The translations under genes and the position numbers were made by a program. 64,000 nucleotides of DNA from Enterobacter ludwigii (GTDB lineage Bacteria; Pseudomonadota; Gammaproteobacteria; Enterobacterales; Enterobacteriaceae), in contig CEFQ01000008.1 of assembly GCA_900068845.1 (NCBI GenBank), forward strand, positions 1-64,000, written 5' to 3'. Positions 53,645 to 62,513 of the stretch are shown here, piece after piece. A model generated the notes under the pieces. It worked only from the letters and a program-made list of their open reading frames with translations, did no database searches and was not told the origin of the DNA. Position 1 is the first letter of the stretch; every line of letters begins with the position of its first letter.

Positions 53645-54373
53645 TTAATCGTTAGGAATCAGACTGACGGGAATAAGCGCCAGATTTTCATTACGGCGTT
53701 CGATATAAGGGCGATAGTCATAGCGTGCGCCAGGAAAACCGATCATTTTCCAGCCGACCATATTTTTATTTCCGCCATAAATCGGATCCGCTAAATAGCT
53801 TTCACGTGCGTTTTGCAGCATTAATTCAAACAGCGCCTGGCAATTCACGTCTTTTCCTAAATCGATCTTGCCGTCTTCCATCGCTGTCAGGAATGCATCG
53901 ATCTGTTCAGCTGATAAGGTATGCAATGATGCCTGATGCTGTTGCTGCGCCCACTTTTCCAGCGCGGCTAAGCCGGTTAAATAACGCGCTTTCGGCGGCG
54001 TGAGAAATTGCGGGCTGCCCATTAAGGCGGCTTCATTGTCCGGATGGAGAGGCGCCTGCAAATAGAGCGCCGCGCCGGAGCCATAATCACCGGCTAATTG
54101 GTTATCAAGGAACTCAATCGCGCCCGCTTCACTGGCTGACGGGCCAAGGTCATCGGCGGGGATCAGACGATCAAAAATGGCTGCCAGATTCTGGCGATCC
54201 AGCGGATTAGTGAGCACCTGATAACCGTCTTGCCACGCGGGTTGCGGCAGATGATCGGTGCTGAGTTTGGTTTCCAGCGGGACATTGTGCAGCTCTTTCG
54301 CCCTCAGTTGCGGCGCGACGGCGAGCGAGGCCACAATGCCACTGAGCGAAAAAAGTGCTTCTCTTCGGTTCAT
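53645..54373 (-). CDS. Gluconate-type dehydrogenase, gamma subunit
   Basis: 242 residues. The N-terminus has a Tat-like signal (MNRREALFSLSGIVASLAVA) and the body shows FDRLIPADDLGPSASEAGAI, GPQF-type SPQFLTPPKARY and GWKMIGFPGARYDY as in gluconate 2-dehydrogenase subunit 3. It leads the operon, 18 bases before the FAD subunit. Confidence 0.88.
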   Translation of the reverse strand: MNRREALFSLSGIVASLAVAPQLRAKELHNVPLETKLSTDHLPQPAWQDGYQVLTNPLDRQNLAAIFDRLIPADDLGPSASEAGAIEFLDNQLAGDYGSGAALYLQAPLHPDNEAALMGSPQFLTPPKARYLTGLAALEKWAQQQHQASLHTLSAEQIDAFLTAMEDGKIDLGKDVNCQALFELMLQNARESYLADPIYGGNKNMVGWKMIGFPGARYDYRPYIERRNENLALIPVSLIPND

Positions 54374-54524
54374 ACTATTTATCCCTTAAACTTCAACAGA
54401 TGTATATTGACAGAGCACGACGTTCAGATATTTCAGACGCAATGACAGCGCGCTAAATAGCGCGCAGGCGCTAGCGATGAAACTGCGTTCGTTATTATTT
54501 GTTCTCAGAGGTAGGTAAATATGA

Positions 54525-54582
54525 GGTCACCATAAATGGCGACCCGAAAAAATATGCTGTAGGGTCGCCATTTATGGTGACC
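54525..54582. repeat. Perfect 21-bp inverted repeat, GTCGCCAT family
   Basis: The arm 54525-54545 (begins GGTCACCATAAATGGCG) is the exact reverse complement of 54562-54582, with a 16-base AT-rich loop. Each arm is one unit of the palindrome family seen at 50505 and 40616. It lies between two minus-strand genes and could work as a transcript-end hairpin, though no T-run follows. Confidence 0.75.
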
Positions 54583-54620
54583 GTATTCGCGGGAAACCCG
54601 GTTATCGGGCTCCCTTTATG

Positions 54621-55445
54621 TTAATGAATGTATTTATTCATATCTTCATAGCAGTGACGAGAAATACCCCACAGGTCGTCTTCCCAGTTTTTCGGGCTTA
54701 ATAATTCCGGTGACCAAACGCCGTCGTAACCTGTAGCTTTAACCGCCGCCACCCAGGCGGCAATATCCACTTCGCCTTCGCCTGGTGCATAGTCGCGCTG
54801 TACCCACTCATCCCAAGCTTCGCCTGGTTTGGCCGCGCGGCCGTCGCAGAAATGAACGCCGTAAATAAGTTCTTTATTCATGCGCGCCACTTCGGCAGGC
54901 GTGGTGCCGCCGCCGGCATGCAGGTGCCAGAAATCCACCACGACACCGAGATTGTCTTTGCCGCTCTGTTTAATCAAATCAAGCGCGTGTTGCAGCGAAT
55001 TGAACGCGGTGAAGGCGACAACTTCAATCTGGAATTTGATGCCGTGCGGTGCGCCGATATCAGCAATGGCGGAAATATTCTCAATCAGGATGGTATCTCG
55101 CTCGGCGGCGGAAAGATGATCGAGTTCGGTCAGCGCCATGATTTGCACCACTGGACAACGCAGCTCAACTGCGGCCTGGCAGATTTTTTCCGCTTCGCGC
55201 AGCAATTCGGCTCGCGCTTCCGGCTCATGGCGGCCAATGCGTTTCAGCGCATTGATACAGGTAATATCGACGCTGTATTTCGCCATCAGATCGCGGTAGG
55301 CGCTGTAGCTGCCACCGTTATCCAGATAGCGATACAGATGTTCTGGCAGGATTTCTAGCCCGCTAAAGCCTGTCTCATGGGCGATGCGTAACTGAGTGAC
55401 GGCATTGCTGTACCAAACAGACACGCCATGCAACGACAACTTCAT
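54621..55445 (-). CDS. Sugar phosphate isomerase/epimerase (TIM barrel)
   Basis: 274 residues of the xylose isomerase-like / AP endonuclease 2 fold. Likely metal ligands fall in FQIEVVAF (Glu near 141), VVVDFWHLHAGGG (Asp/His near 171-175), YGVHFCDG and SPELL near the C-terminus. Downstream of a LacI regulator gene in the same direction, 17 bases apart. Probably part of an inositol- or sugar-type catabolic route whose other genes at 56862-57778 have decayed. Confidence 0.8.
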   Translation of the reverse strand: MKLSLHGVSVWYSNAVTQLRIAHETGFSGLEILPEHLYRYLDNGGSYSAYRDLMAKYSVDITCINALKRIGRHEPEARAELLREAEKICQAAVELRCPVVQIMALTELDHLSAAERDTILIENISAIADIGAPHGIKFQIEVVAFTAFNSLQHALDLIKQSGKDNLGVVVDFWHLHAGGGTTPAEVARMNKELIYGVHFCDGRAAKPGEAWDEWVQRDYAPGEGEVDIAAWVAAVKATGYDGVWSPELLSPKNWEDDLWGISRHCYEDMNKYIH

Positions 55446-55462
55446 CTCTCCTCCTTGTTACC

Positions 55463-56476
55463 TCACGGCTTCAGGTGAGAGCGTCGAATACGCAATTCTC
55501 CCTGAGACCAAACGCCACCCGTAGTGGCACGTTCATCAATCAGCCGATTTAGGGCTTCAGTGACGATCAAATCAATACGCTGGCTAAAGGTGGTGAGCTG
55601 CCAGCTGGGCAAGCTGGCTTCGTCGATGTCATCGAAACCTACTACCGCCATAAATTTGTTGCCTGCACCTTCGCGCAGTGCCGCCAGCGCGCCGAGCGCC
55701 AGCACATCGTTTTCGCAAAACAGCGCTTCAACCCGCTGATCGGGCGCTTGTGCGTTAAGATACTCAGTCAACACCGCGTAGCTGCGTTCGCGGGCGTATT
55801 CACCGGCGGTGAGCAACACTTCCAACACTAAGCCCGCTTCGCTCAGCGCAAGTTGCAAACCGTCTAAACGCAGCGTGTGATGGCTGCTGGTGGCTGGACC
55901 CATCATGTAACCAATGCGCGTATATCCTTGCGCAAGCAGCAGTTCACCCAGCTGTTTGCCCGCTTGTAACCCGTCTATATTTACCACTTCAATACCGGGT
56001 TCGTCGTTGTTACGACACACCTGTACCAGCGGAATGTGGTGCATTTCACGCGCGACGGCGATCAACTCCTCACTCAGCAGCGTACCGAGAAATAGCATGC
56101 CGTCGACCTGCAATTGATCGGCTAGCGACAGCACTGCGTGATAGTTTTCACCGCTACCAATATTCAGCAGCAGCGCCATGTAGCCGCGCTGCTGCAGCTG
56201 GCGAGTGACGGTGTCGAGCATTAGCATCGAGTGCGGATTTTTTAGCTCGTCGATCACTACGCCGATAATCTGTGTCTTCTTCTGCGATAGGCTGCGTGCC
56301 AGCAGGTTAGGGCGGTAACCCAATTCAGTGGCAATCGCTATTACGCGTTCGCGCGCTTTTTCGGAAATTGACGCGCCAGGTGTGAAGGCGCGCGATACCG
56401 TCCATTTCGAAACGCCAGCCAGTCTTGCCACATCGCTGGCGGTGGCTTTGTGAGATTTTGCTGTTGGTTTACTCAT
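55463..56476 (-). CDS. LacI-family transcriptional regulator
   Basis: 337 residues from ATG 56476. The frame is open to 56692, but the LacI HTH (ATASDVARLAGVSKWTVSRA) begins near residue 11 from this ATG, as usual. The hinge region ATELGYRPNLLARSL is followed by a periplasmic-binding-like effector domain (IIGVVIDELKNPHSMLMLDT). Two palindromes in the intergenic region upstream are likely operators. It probably controls the isomerase gene and the decayed divergent operon. Confidence 0.9.
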   Translation of the reverse strand: MSKPTAKSHKATASDVARLAGVSKWTVSRAFTPGASISEKARERVIAIATELGYRPNLLARSLSQKKTQIIGVVIDELKNPHSMLMLDTVTRQLQQRGYMALLLNIGSGENYHAVLSLADQLQVDGMLFLGTLLSEELIAVAREMHHIPLVQVCRNNDEPGIEVVNIDGLQAGKQLGELLLAQGYTRIGYMMGPATSSHHTLRLDGLQLALSEAGLVLEVLLTAGEYARERSYAVLTEYLNAQAPDQRVEALFCENDVLALGALAALREGAGNKFMAVVGFDDIDEASLPSWQLTTFSQRIDLIVTEALNRLIDERATTGGVWSQGELRIRRSHLKP

Positions 56477-56618
56477 AGCACCTGCATAGGGGGAAAAGCG
56501 GAGACCCCCAGCATTGAACGTGAAACCCAACGGAAAATAAACACCTAAGCGCCCGCAATTGGCGTAAAGCGCGACAAATAACCCTGCTTTTATGATGTTG
56601 CGATTATGTTTGATCTTT

Positions 56619-56652
56619 GCACCCGATTGCAACGTTTTTTGCAATCGGGTGC
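56619..56652. promoter_or_regulatory. Perfect inverted repeat, candidate LacI-type operator 1
   Basis: Arms GCACCCGATTGCA (56619-56631) and TGCAATCGGGTGC (56640-56652) pair perfectly around an eight-base T-rich spacer. It lies between the regulator start (56476) and the divergent remnant operon (56862). Confidence 0.6.
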
Positions 56653-56781
56653 ATTTCATTAACTTATTGCGATCGATTTCGCTGATTTTCACGTTGCTAC
56701 ATCGACTATAAAGTCGTCATCGCTCATTTTTCGCTCACCTGAACGCAACCTAAAGCCATTTTAGCTATCGCAAGTAAGCCA

Positions 56782-56801
56782 TTTTGCACTCAGGTGCAAA
56801 A
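56782..56801. promoter_or_regulatory. Palindrome, candidate LacI-type operator 2
   Basis: TTTTGCACTCAGGTGCAAAA has perfect eight-base arms and shares TTGCAC half sites with the repeat at 56619. It lies about 60 bases before the first remnant gene of the divergent operon. Confidence 0.6.
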
Positions 56802-56861
56802 TAAAGAAAAGTTGCTATGCTTATCGGTGAAAAGAGTATCCCACGCCCACTGCGCTGAGCC

Positions 56862-57544
56862 ATGATCGGTGGCGGTCGTCTCAATCAGGCTGGTTATAAA
56901 CACCGTTACGGCGCGCTGCGTGATGACTCCGCGTATCTGATGGTGGCCAGCGCCTTTAGCATTAACGCCGAGCGTGGCCGCGATTTCGGTGTCAACTCAA
57001 GACTTAACGCGGAGCGCTGCAACGCCACTTATCACCAGCTGCTGGCCGAAGAGGCGAAGCATGAGGATAGCGTTGAAGTCATGTCCATCGTCACGCTAAA
57101 CGGCACCCATTCTGAGATCACCAAAGCGGCATTTAATGCCGGAATTCACGTGATTTGTGAAAAGCCGCTGTTCTTCACCACTGCCGAAGCGCTGGAAATC
57201 GAGACGCTTGCGGCGGCAAAGGAGCCGATCGTTGGCGTGACCTACGGTTTCTCCGGCCATCCGCTGCTGATGCAAATGCGTGCGATGAACGCCAATGGCG
57301 AAATTGGTGATGTGCGCATGGTGGATGAACGTTTGGGCGCGCTGCACATCGTAGGTCGGGCGGAATCCTGGGTCACAGCTATCTGAAATTTGTCATTGCC
57401 ATTCACGCCACCCAACAGGGCGACCCAAAAATGCCCGAAAACCTGATTTATCCCGATATTAACGCCGGGATTGAAGGTGTGCGTTGGATCGAAAACTGCG
57501 TGCATTTTGCGGACAACGGCGCGAGCTGGGTTAACTACGAATAA
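56862..57544 (+). pseudogene. Decayed Gfo/Idh/MocA oxidoreductase
   Basis: The frame from ATG 56862 starts in the Rossmann motif (MIGGGRLNQAG) rather than upstream of it and keeps the family core VHVICEKPLFFTTAEALEI-like segment (AGIHVICEKPLFFTTAEALE) and VGVTYGFSGHPLL. It stops being meaningful near 57360, and similarity resumes in another frame from about 57363 as GILGHSYLKFVIAIHA through VRWIENCVHFADNGASWVNY, ending at TAA 57542. The total is far shorter than the ~370-residue family, so an internal deletion and a frameshift have killed an inositol-dehydrogenase-type gene. Confidence 0.8.
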
Positions 57545-57552
57545 TGATTGCC

Positions 57553-57778
57553 ATGAAACTTTCGTTTTGTACCGATAGCCTCAGTCATTTGCCGTTTGAA
57601 CAGATGCTGGATAAATTGCTGGAACTGAGTGTTTACGGCTTGGAGATGGCGACCGCGGCTGGTCACCGGCACCGCATCTGCGTAGCGAAGAATTGCTCCG
57701 CAGCGTCAACAGTTGTTGCAAGCGCTGGGGCGTCAAGGCATGTCGATTGCGGCGCTGAAGCAAACCCTTAGTCAATAA
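57553..57778 (+). pseudogene. Decayed sugar isomerase/epimerase
   Basis: It begins well (MKLSFCTDSLSHLPFEQMLD, then LELSVYGLEMATG). A frame change follows at about 57655, giving GWSPAPHLRSEELLRSV, and another near 57705 gives QLLQALGRQGMSIAALKQT before TAA 57776. Only the first quarter of a TIM-barrel isomerase is left. Same operon as the oxidoreductase pseudogene. Confidence 0.75.
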
Positions 57779-57876
57779 TGTCAAATCCACGGCGGGTAAC
57801 CGCTCGTGGTGTTCTGTACATTGTACCGCGGCTGCCTGATAATTCGGGTTTCCTACCCACAATGAAGAGGCACGCC

Positions 57877-58221
57877 ATGCTGGAGAATCACCCGCAGCGC
57901 GATGAAATCAGGCTGGAGAATGTGCTGGCGGCGTTGGGCAACCCGATGCGCATGACGGTGATCAGCATTCTGGCGGACGGCGGCGAACATACCTGCGGAT
58001 CGCTGCTGAAAGGCGTATCCAAATCCACCTTGACCCATCACTGGCGCGTGCTGCGCGAGGGTGGCATCATCTGGCAAAAACCATCCGGCCGAGAAAACCT
58101 ACTGTCACTCCGACGCGCCGATCTCGATGCGCGTTTTCCGGGTTTGCTCGATTCGCTGTTAAGCGCCACTCAACAAGATGTCTTGACCCGCATGACGTTG
58201 GATAATTTCCAGGTTAAATAA
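57877..58221 (+). CDS. ArsR-family transcriptional regulator
   Basis: 114 residues from ATG 57877, with GAGG seven bases upstream; ATG 57862 would include that site. Winged HTH: LAALGNPMRMTVISILADGG then TCGSLLKGVSKSTLTHHWRV and a wing GIIWQKPSGRENLLSL. No metal-binding Cys cluster is seen, so it senses something other than soft metals. It overlaps the convergent MFS gene by eight bases; regulation of that gene is possible. Confidence 0.8.
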   Translation: MLENHPQRDEIRLENVLAALGNPMRMTVISILADGGEHTCGSLLKGVSKSTLTHHWRVLREGGIIWQKPSGRENLLSLRRADLDARFPGLLDSLLSATQQDVLTRMTLDNFQVK

Positions 58222-59404
58222 CCCGCGCACGACCCGCCAGCGTTGCCACCACCATCTGCAAACCCGCAATCACTAAGAGCAGCATCAGCGGCCACTGCCA
58301 GTTTCCGCTGACATCATGCAGCAGGCCAAAACAGAGCGGGCCAAGTGCGGCTAATCCATAGCCAACGCACTGCGCCATGCCCGACAACTTCGCTGCCTGC
58401 TGATGATCCTGGCTGCGCAGATTAAACAGCGACAGGCAAATCACCATTGATGCGCCAGCGCCCAATCCCGCCAGAATCAGCCACAGCAGCGCGTAGTTCG
58501 GCGCCATTAGCAGACCCGCGACGGCCACAAAGATCGACAGCGAGGCGATAAAACCAATCACGCGCTGATCGCGCATCTTTCTTAGCGCGCTCATGCAGGC
58601 CAGATTCGAAACGATGGCGACAATCTGATAGACGAATAGCATGCCGCCCGCCTCTAACTGACTCATTCCGCTGTCTTGCGCGAAAGGCGTGAACCAGCCA
58701 ATCAAGGTGTAGAACACCAGCGACTGACAGGCCATGAACAGCGAAACCTGCCAGCCTAAGGCGGCGCGCCACGGCGAACGCGTGACTGTGCTGGTGGCAA
58801 TATGTTTTACCTGAGAGGCGGGTTTTTTCAGATACGGCAGCCAGGCGAAAAGCGCAACAATCGCTGGCACCAGCCACACCGCTAACGAGAGGCGCCAGCC
58901 CGCGCTGCTCAACTCCGCCAGCGGCACTACCACACCCGACGCAATACTGGCGGTGATCGCCATGGTCATCGCATACAAGCCAACATAGCGCGCAGTGTGT
59001 TCGGTAAAGTCACGCTTAATCAGCGGTGGCAGCAGCACGTTGGCGGCCGCAATACCCGAGCTCAGGATGATCGTGCCGGCCCACAACGCATTCTCACTGC
59101 CGCTGATACGCAGCAACGATCCCAGCGTAATCAGCAGCAATGCGCCCCACAAACTCCGCTCCAGACCAAAGCGATTGCCGAACCACGCTGCGGGCGGCGC
59201 AAGCGTGGCGAACATCAGTAACGGTAAGAAGTTAATCACGCCCGCGGCGCTGGCGCTCAGGCCAAACGTCTGACGGATGTTTTCCAGCACCGGGCCGACC
59301 GCGGTAATAGGCGTGCGTAAGTTGGCCGCCGTCAGCAGCAACAAAAACAGGAAAAAACCAGAACGACGCAGGGCAGGATTCGCAGAAAAAGCAGTATGGG
59401 TCAT
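58214..59404 (-). CDS. MFS transporter, CynX/NimT type
   Basis: 396 residues from ATG 59404 (MTHTAFSANPALRRSG); the frame is open to 59422. Twelve hydrophobic segments. The N-terminus (LLTAANLRTPITAVGPVLEN) and GSLLRISGSENALWAGTIIL fit the CynX/NimT subfamily of the major facilitator superfamily, whose members move cyanate or nitroimidazole-type compounds. Substrate here unknown. Confidence 0.85.
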   Translation of the reverse strand: MTHTAFSANPALRRSGFFLFLLLLTAANLRTPITAVGPVLENIRQTFGLSASAAGVINFLPLLMFATLAPPAAWFGNRFGLERSLWGALLLITLGSLLRISGSENALWAGTIILSSGIAAANVLLPPLIKRDFTEHTARYVGLYAMTMAITASIASGVVVPLAELSSAGWRLSLAVWLVPAIVALFAWLPYLKKPASQVKHIATSTVTRSPWRAALGWQVSLFMACQSLVFYTLIGWFTPFAQDSGMSQLEAGGMLFVYQIVAIVSNLACMSALRKMRDQRVIGFIASLSIFVAVAGLLMAPNYALLWLILAGLGAGASMVICLSLFNLRSQDHQQAAKLSGMAQCVGYGLAALGPLCFGLLHDVSGNWQWPLMLLLVIAGLQMVVATLAGRARVI

Positions 59405-59633
59405 ATTTTCGCACCATAGCAATGAGGCAGACCGAGTCTGCTTATGGTGCGTTGGTTGACGTTAACGCTTACGCAGCGGTGATTGACCGCTGAAAGGAGG
59501 GCAATACTAACCAGTGAGCAGGAAGATGTAAAGTCAGCGGATTACTGCGTGCGGACTTATTCATTTTGTAGCTTGCGCCATCGGTCATCCGCGTCCACCT
59601 TTAGTGTTTCCCTTTTCCACAAATGGACGAACA

Positions 59634-60167
59634 ATGCTCTGGTTATGGAATGCGCTTATCTTGTTGGCAACCGTGGTGGTGATGGAAATCGTCGCGGCGC
59701 TCTCGCATAAATACATCATGCACGGTTGGGGGTGGGGCTGGCATTTGTCGCACCATGAACCGCACAGCGGCAAGTTTGAGCTTAACGATCTTTATGCGGT
59801 GGTGTTTGCCGTGCTGGCCATAGTGCTGATCTATGTCGGCGTACAGGGCTTGTGGCCGCTGCAGTGGATTGGCGCTGGGATGACCACCTACGGCGCGCTC
59901 TATTTCATGGTACACGATGGACTGGTGCATCAGCGCTGGCCATTCCGCTACATTCCGCGCAAAGGCTATCTCAAACGCCTGTACATGGCGCACCGCATGC
60001 ATCATGCGGTGCGGGGGCGTGAAGGCTGCGTCTCATTTGGTTTTCTCTACGCGCCGTCGCTTAATAAGCTGCAAGCTACGCTGCGCCAGCGTCACGGCCG
60101 AAAAATCAACGCGGACGCTGCCAGAGACCAGCCGGACGCGGCTCAGGACGAGCCACCCGTGAAGTGA
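59634..60167 (+). CDS. crtZ: Beta-carotene hydroxylase CrtZ
   Basis: 177 residues from ATG 59634, matching known Pantoea CrtZ starts (MLWxWNALI); the GTG at 59604 would add unrelated residues. Histidine boxes of the diiron hydroxylase: HKYIMH (25-30), HLSHH (37-41), HDGLVHQRW (~100) and HRMHH (~121). It is membrane-embedded and converts beta-carotene to zeaxanthin. It is convergent with crtB and their ends overlap by 62 bases. Transcribed apart from the rest of the cluster. Confidence 0.95.
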   Translation: MLWLWNALILLATVVVMEIVAALSHKYIMHGWGWGWHLSHHEPHSGKFELNDLYAVVFAVLAIVLIYVGVQGLWPLQWIGAGMTTYGALYFMVHDGLVHQRWPFRYIPRKGYLKRLYMAHRMHHAVRGREGCVSFGFLYAPSLNKLQATLRQRHGRKINADAARDQPDAAQDEPPVK

Positions 60168-61035
60168 TCGCCAGACCGGCGCCTTTCACCAGCAGCGCCA
60201 GTTTCTCGCCTTTACTGGTTCGTTGGCGCGTATCCCATGCGTGTGCGCCAGCGTGCTGCACCTTCACCCCAATTTCGCGGTAAACGCCGCGTGCCGTGGC
60301 GATCGCCCATGCTGAACGCAGCGGCAAACCCGGTAAACCGGATCGCGCCGAGTGATAATAGGGTTCCGCTTCCGCCACTAAACGCGCGGCTAACGCGGCC
60401 AGCGCTGCACGATGTTCCGGTGCCGTGAGCATATCGGCACGTAATCCCGCCTGATCCAGCCAGGATTGCGGCAGATAGCAGCGCCCATTCTCGGCATCTT
60501 CGACAATGTCGCGTGCAATATTGGTGAGCTGAAAGGCCAGTCCCAAATCGCAGGCGTGATCGAGTACCGCTTCATCACGCACGCCCATCACGCGCGCCAT
60601 CATCAAACCCACCACGCCGGCGACGTGATAGCAGTAACGCAGCGTGTCATCAAAGCTGGCATAGTGTTCGTCGCGTGCATCCATGGCGAAACCTTCCAGA
60701 TGATCAAAGGCCAGCTGTTGCGGAAGCTGGTGGATGAGCGCCACTTCCTGAAACGCCTTAAACGCCGGTTCATCCATGTGCGCGCCACTGTAGGCGCGCC
60801 GGGTTTCAATCTGCAGATGCTGCATGCGTGCCTGAGCATCTTCAACAGCATGCTGCGTGCCGCCTTCGCCCAGCGTTTGCCCATCAATCACATCGTCGCA
60901 GTGACGACACCAGGCATACAGCATTAGCGTGCTGCGCCGCGTCGGCGCATCAAATAACTTTGCTGCGGTGGCAAAACTTTTCGAGCCTACCGCCATAGTT
61001 TGCGTTACTTGCTCAAGTAAGGGCGGTCGATTCAT
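60106..61035 (-). CDS. crtB: Phytoene synthase CrtB
   Basis: 309 residues. Joins two geranylgeranyl diphosphates into phytoene. Signatures: YAWCRHCDDVIDGQ near 40-53 (first Asp-rich motif), YCYHVAGVVGLMMARVMG near 135-152 and LGLAFQLTNIARDIVEDAEN near 167-186 (second). The start overlaps the crtI stop by four bases. Its 3' end runs into crtZ on the other strand. Confidence 0.95.
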   Translation of the reverse strand: MNRPPLLEQVTQTMAVGSKSFATAAKLFDAPTRRSTLMLYAWCRHCDDVIDGQTLGEGGTQHAVEDAQARMQHLQIETRRAYSGAHMDEPAFKAFQEVALIHQLPQQLAFDHLEGFAMDARDEHYASFDDTLRYCYHVAGVVGLMMARVMGVRDEAVLDHACDLGLAFQLTNIARDIVEDAENGRCYLPQSWLDQAGLRADMLTAPEHRAALAALAARLVAEAEPYYHSARSGLPGLPLRSAWAIATARGVYREIGVKVQHAGAHAWDTRQRTSKGEKLALLVKGAGLAITSRVARPEPRPAGLWQRPR

Positions 61036-62513
61036 TCGGCGCGATCCTCCAGCATTAGCTGAGCGGTGGCTTTGGCCGAACCGATCACGCCGGGCACGCC
61101 TGCGCCCGGATGAGTGCCCGCACCCACCAGATAGAGATTGCTGATGTCGGCATCTCGGTTATGTGGTCGGAACCAGGCGCTTTGCGTCAAAATGGGCTCC
61201 AGCGAAAATGCCGAACCGTGATGGGCATGCAACGTGTCGCGAAAATCAAACGGCGTAAACATTCTGTGTGTGACTAATTGCTGACGTAATCCCGGCATGT
61301 AGTGCTGCTCCAGATAAGCAAAAATGCGATCGCGCAAGCGCGGTCCTTCCTGTTGCCAGTCGATGTCAGCGGTGCCGAGATGCGGCACCGGTGCTAACAC
61401 ATAAAAGCTGCCGCAGCCGGGCGGTGCCAGCGACGGATCGCTGCTGCAGGGCGCGTGCAGATACAGCGAGAAATCCTCTGCCAGCTGGCTGCTGTTAAAA
61501 ATCTCATCAATCAACTCGCGATAGCGCGGACCAAAACACACGGTGTGATGCGCCAGCTGTTCATGCGGCTGGTTCAGGCCAAAGTAGAGGACAAACAGCG
61601 AGTTGCTCATGCGCTTACGCTTGAGCGATGTCGCACGTTTAGCCGCCAAAGGATGATCTCGCAGCAGTTTGTCGTAGGTATGCACCACATCGGCGTTCGA
61701 GGCCACCGCAGCAGCATCGAAGCGTCGTCCGTCCGTCAGCTGGACGCCGCTGATGCGATTGCCGCTGGTTTCCAACTGGCTCACTTCCGCATTCAGCAGT
61801 AACTCGCCACCAAGATCCTCAAACAGCCGTGCCATGCCATTCACCAGCGCACCGGTGCCGCCGCGTGGAAACCACACGCCCCATTCACGCTCCAGCGCAT
61901 GAATTAAGGTATAGATCGATGAGGTTGCAAAAGGATTACCGCCCACCAGCAATGAGTGGAAGGAAAACGCCTGACGCAGGTGATCGTCCTGAATAAATTT
62001 CGCCACCATGCTGTAGACGCTGCGCCAGGCCTGCAATCGACCCAATTGCGGCGCCACGCGCAGCATGTCGCGCACCTGCAAAAACGGCACCGTACCCAGT
62101 TTCAGGTAACCCTCTTTGAACACCTCGCGCGAATAGGCAAGAAACCGGCGATAGCCTTCCACATCTTGCGGATTGAATGTGGCGATCTGCTGCTCCAGCA
62201 GTGGCTGATTGTTGTCGTAATCGAGCTGTTTGCCATCTTCCCAGCACAGGCGATAGAAAGGCGTCACCGGCATCAGCTCGACGTAATCGCTGAGCGATTT
62301 TCCCGCCAGCGTAAACAACTCTTCGATGGCACTGGGATCGGTGATCACCGTTGGCCCGGCATCAAAGGTAAAACCTTCATCCTCAAAGACATAGGCGCGT
62401 CCGCCAGGTTTATCGCGCTGCTCGAGTAAGGTGGTTGGCATGCCTGCTGCTTGCAGACGAATCGCCAGCGCCAGGCCGCCAAAGCCTGCGCCAATCACAT
62501 AAGTGCGTTTCAT
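61032..62513 (-). CDS. crtI: Phytoene desaturase CrtI
   Basis: 493 residues. FAD-binding VIGAGFGGLALAIRLQAAGM near 5-24, DKPGGRAYVFEDEGFTFDAG and the C-terminal NLYLVGAGTHPGAGVPGVIG typical of bacterial CrtI, which carries out four desaturations from phytoene to lycopene. Four-base overlaps on both sides show coupled translation. Confidence 0.96.
   Translation of the reverse strand: MKRTYVIGAGFGGLALAIRLQAAGMPTTLLEQRDKPGGRAYVFEDEGFTFDAGPTVITDPSAIEELFTLAGKSLSDYVELMPVTPFYRLCWEDGKQLDYDNNQPLLEQQIATFNPQDVEGYRRFLAYSREVFKEGYLKLGTVPFLQVRDMLRVAPQLGRLQAWRSVYSMVAKFIQDDHLRQAFSFHSLLVGGNPFATSSIYTLIHALEREWGVWFPRGGTGALVNGMARLFEDLGGELLLNAEVSQLETSGNRISGVQLTDGRRFDAAAVASNADVVHTYDKLLRDHPLAAKRATSLKRKRMSNSLFVLYFGLNQPHEQLAHHTVCFGPRYRELIDEIFNSSQLAEDFSLYLHAPCSSDPSLAPPGCGSFYVLAPVPHLGTADIDWQQEGPRLRDRIFAYLEQHYMPGLRQQLVTHRMFTPFDFRDTLHAHHGSAFSLEPILTQSAWFRPHNRDADISNLYLVGAGTHPGAGVPGVIGSAKATAQLMLEDRAE

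Noticed and set aside
56477-56692. N-terminal extension of the LacI regulator
   Set aside because: The HTH begins near the internal ATG 56476 as in all LacI proteins, and the extension overlaps the candidate operator at 56619-56652.
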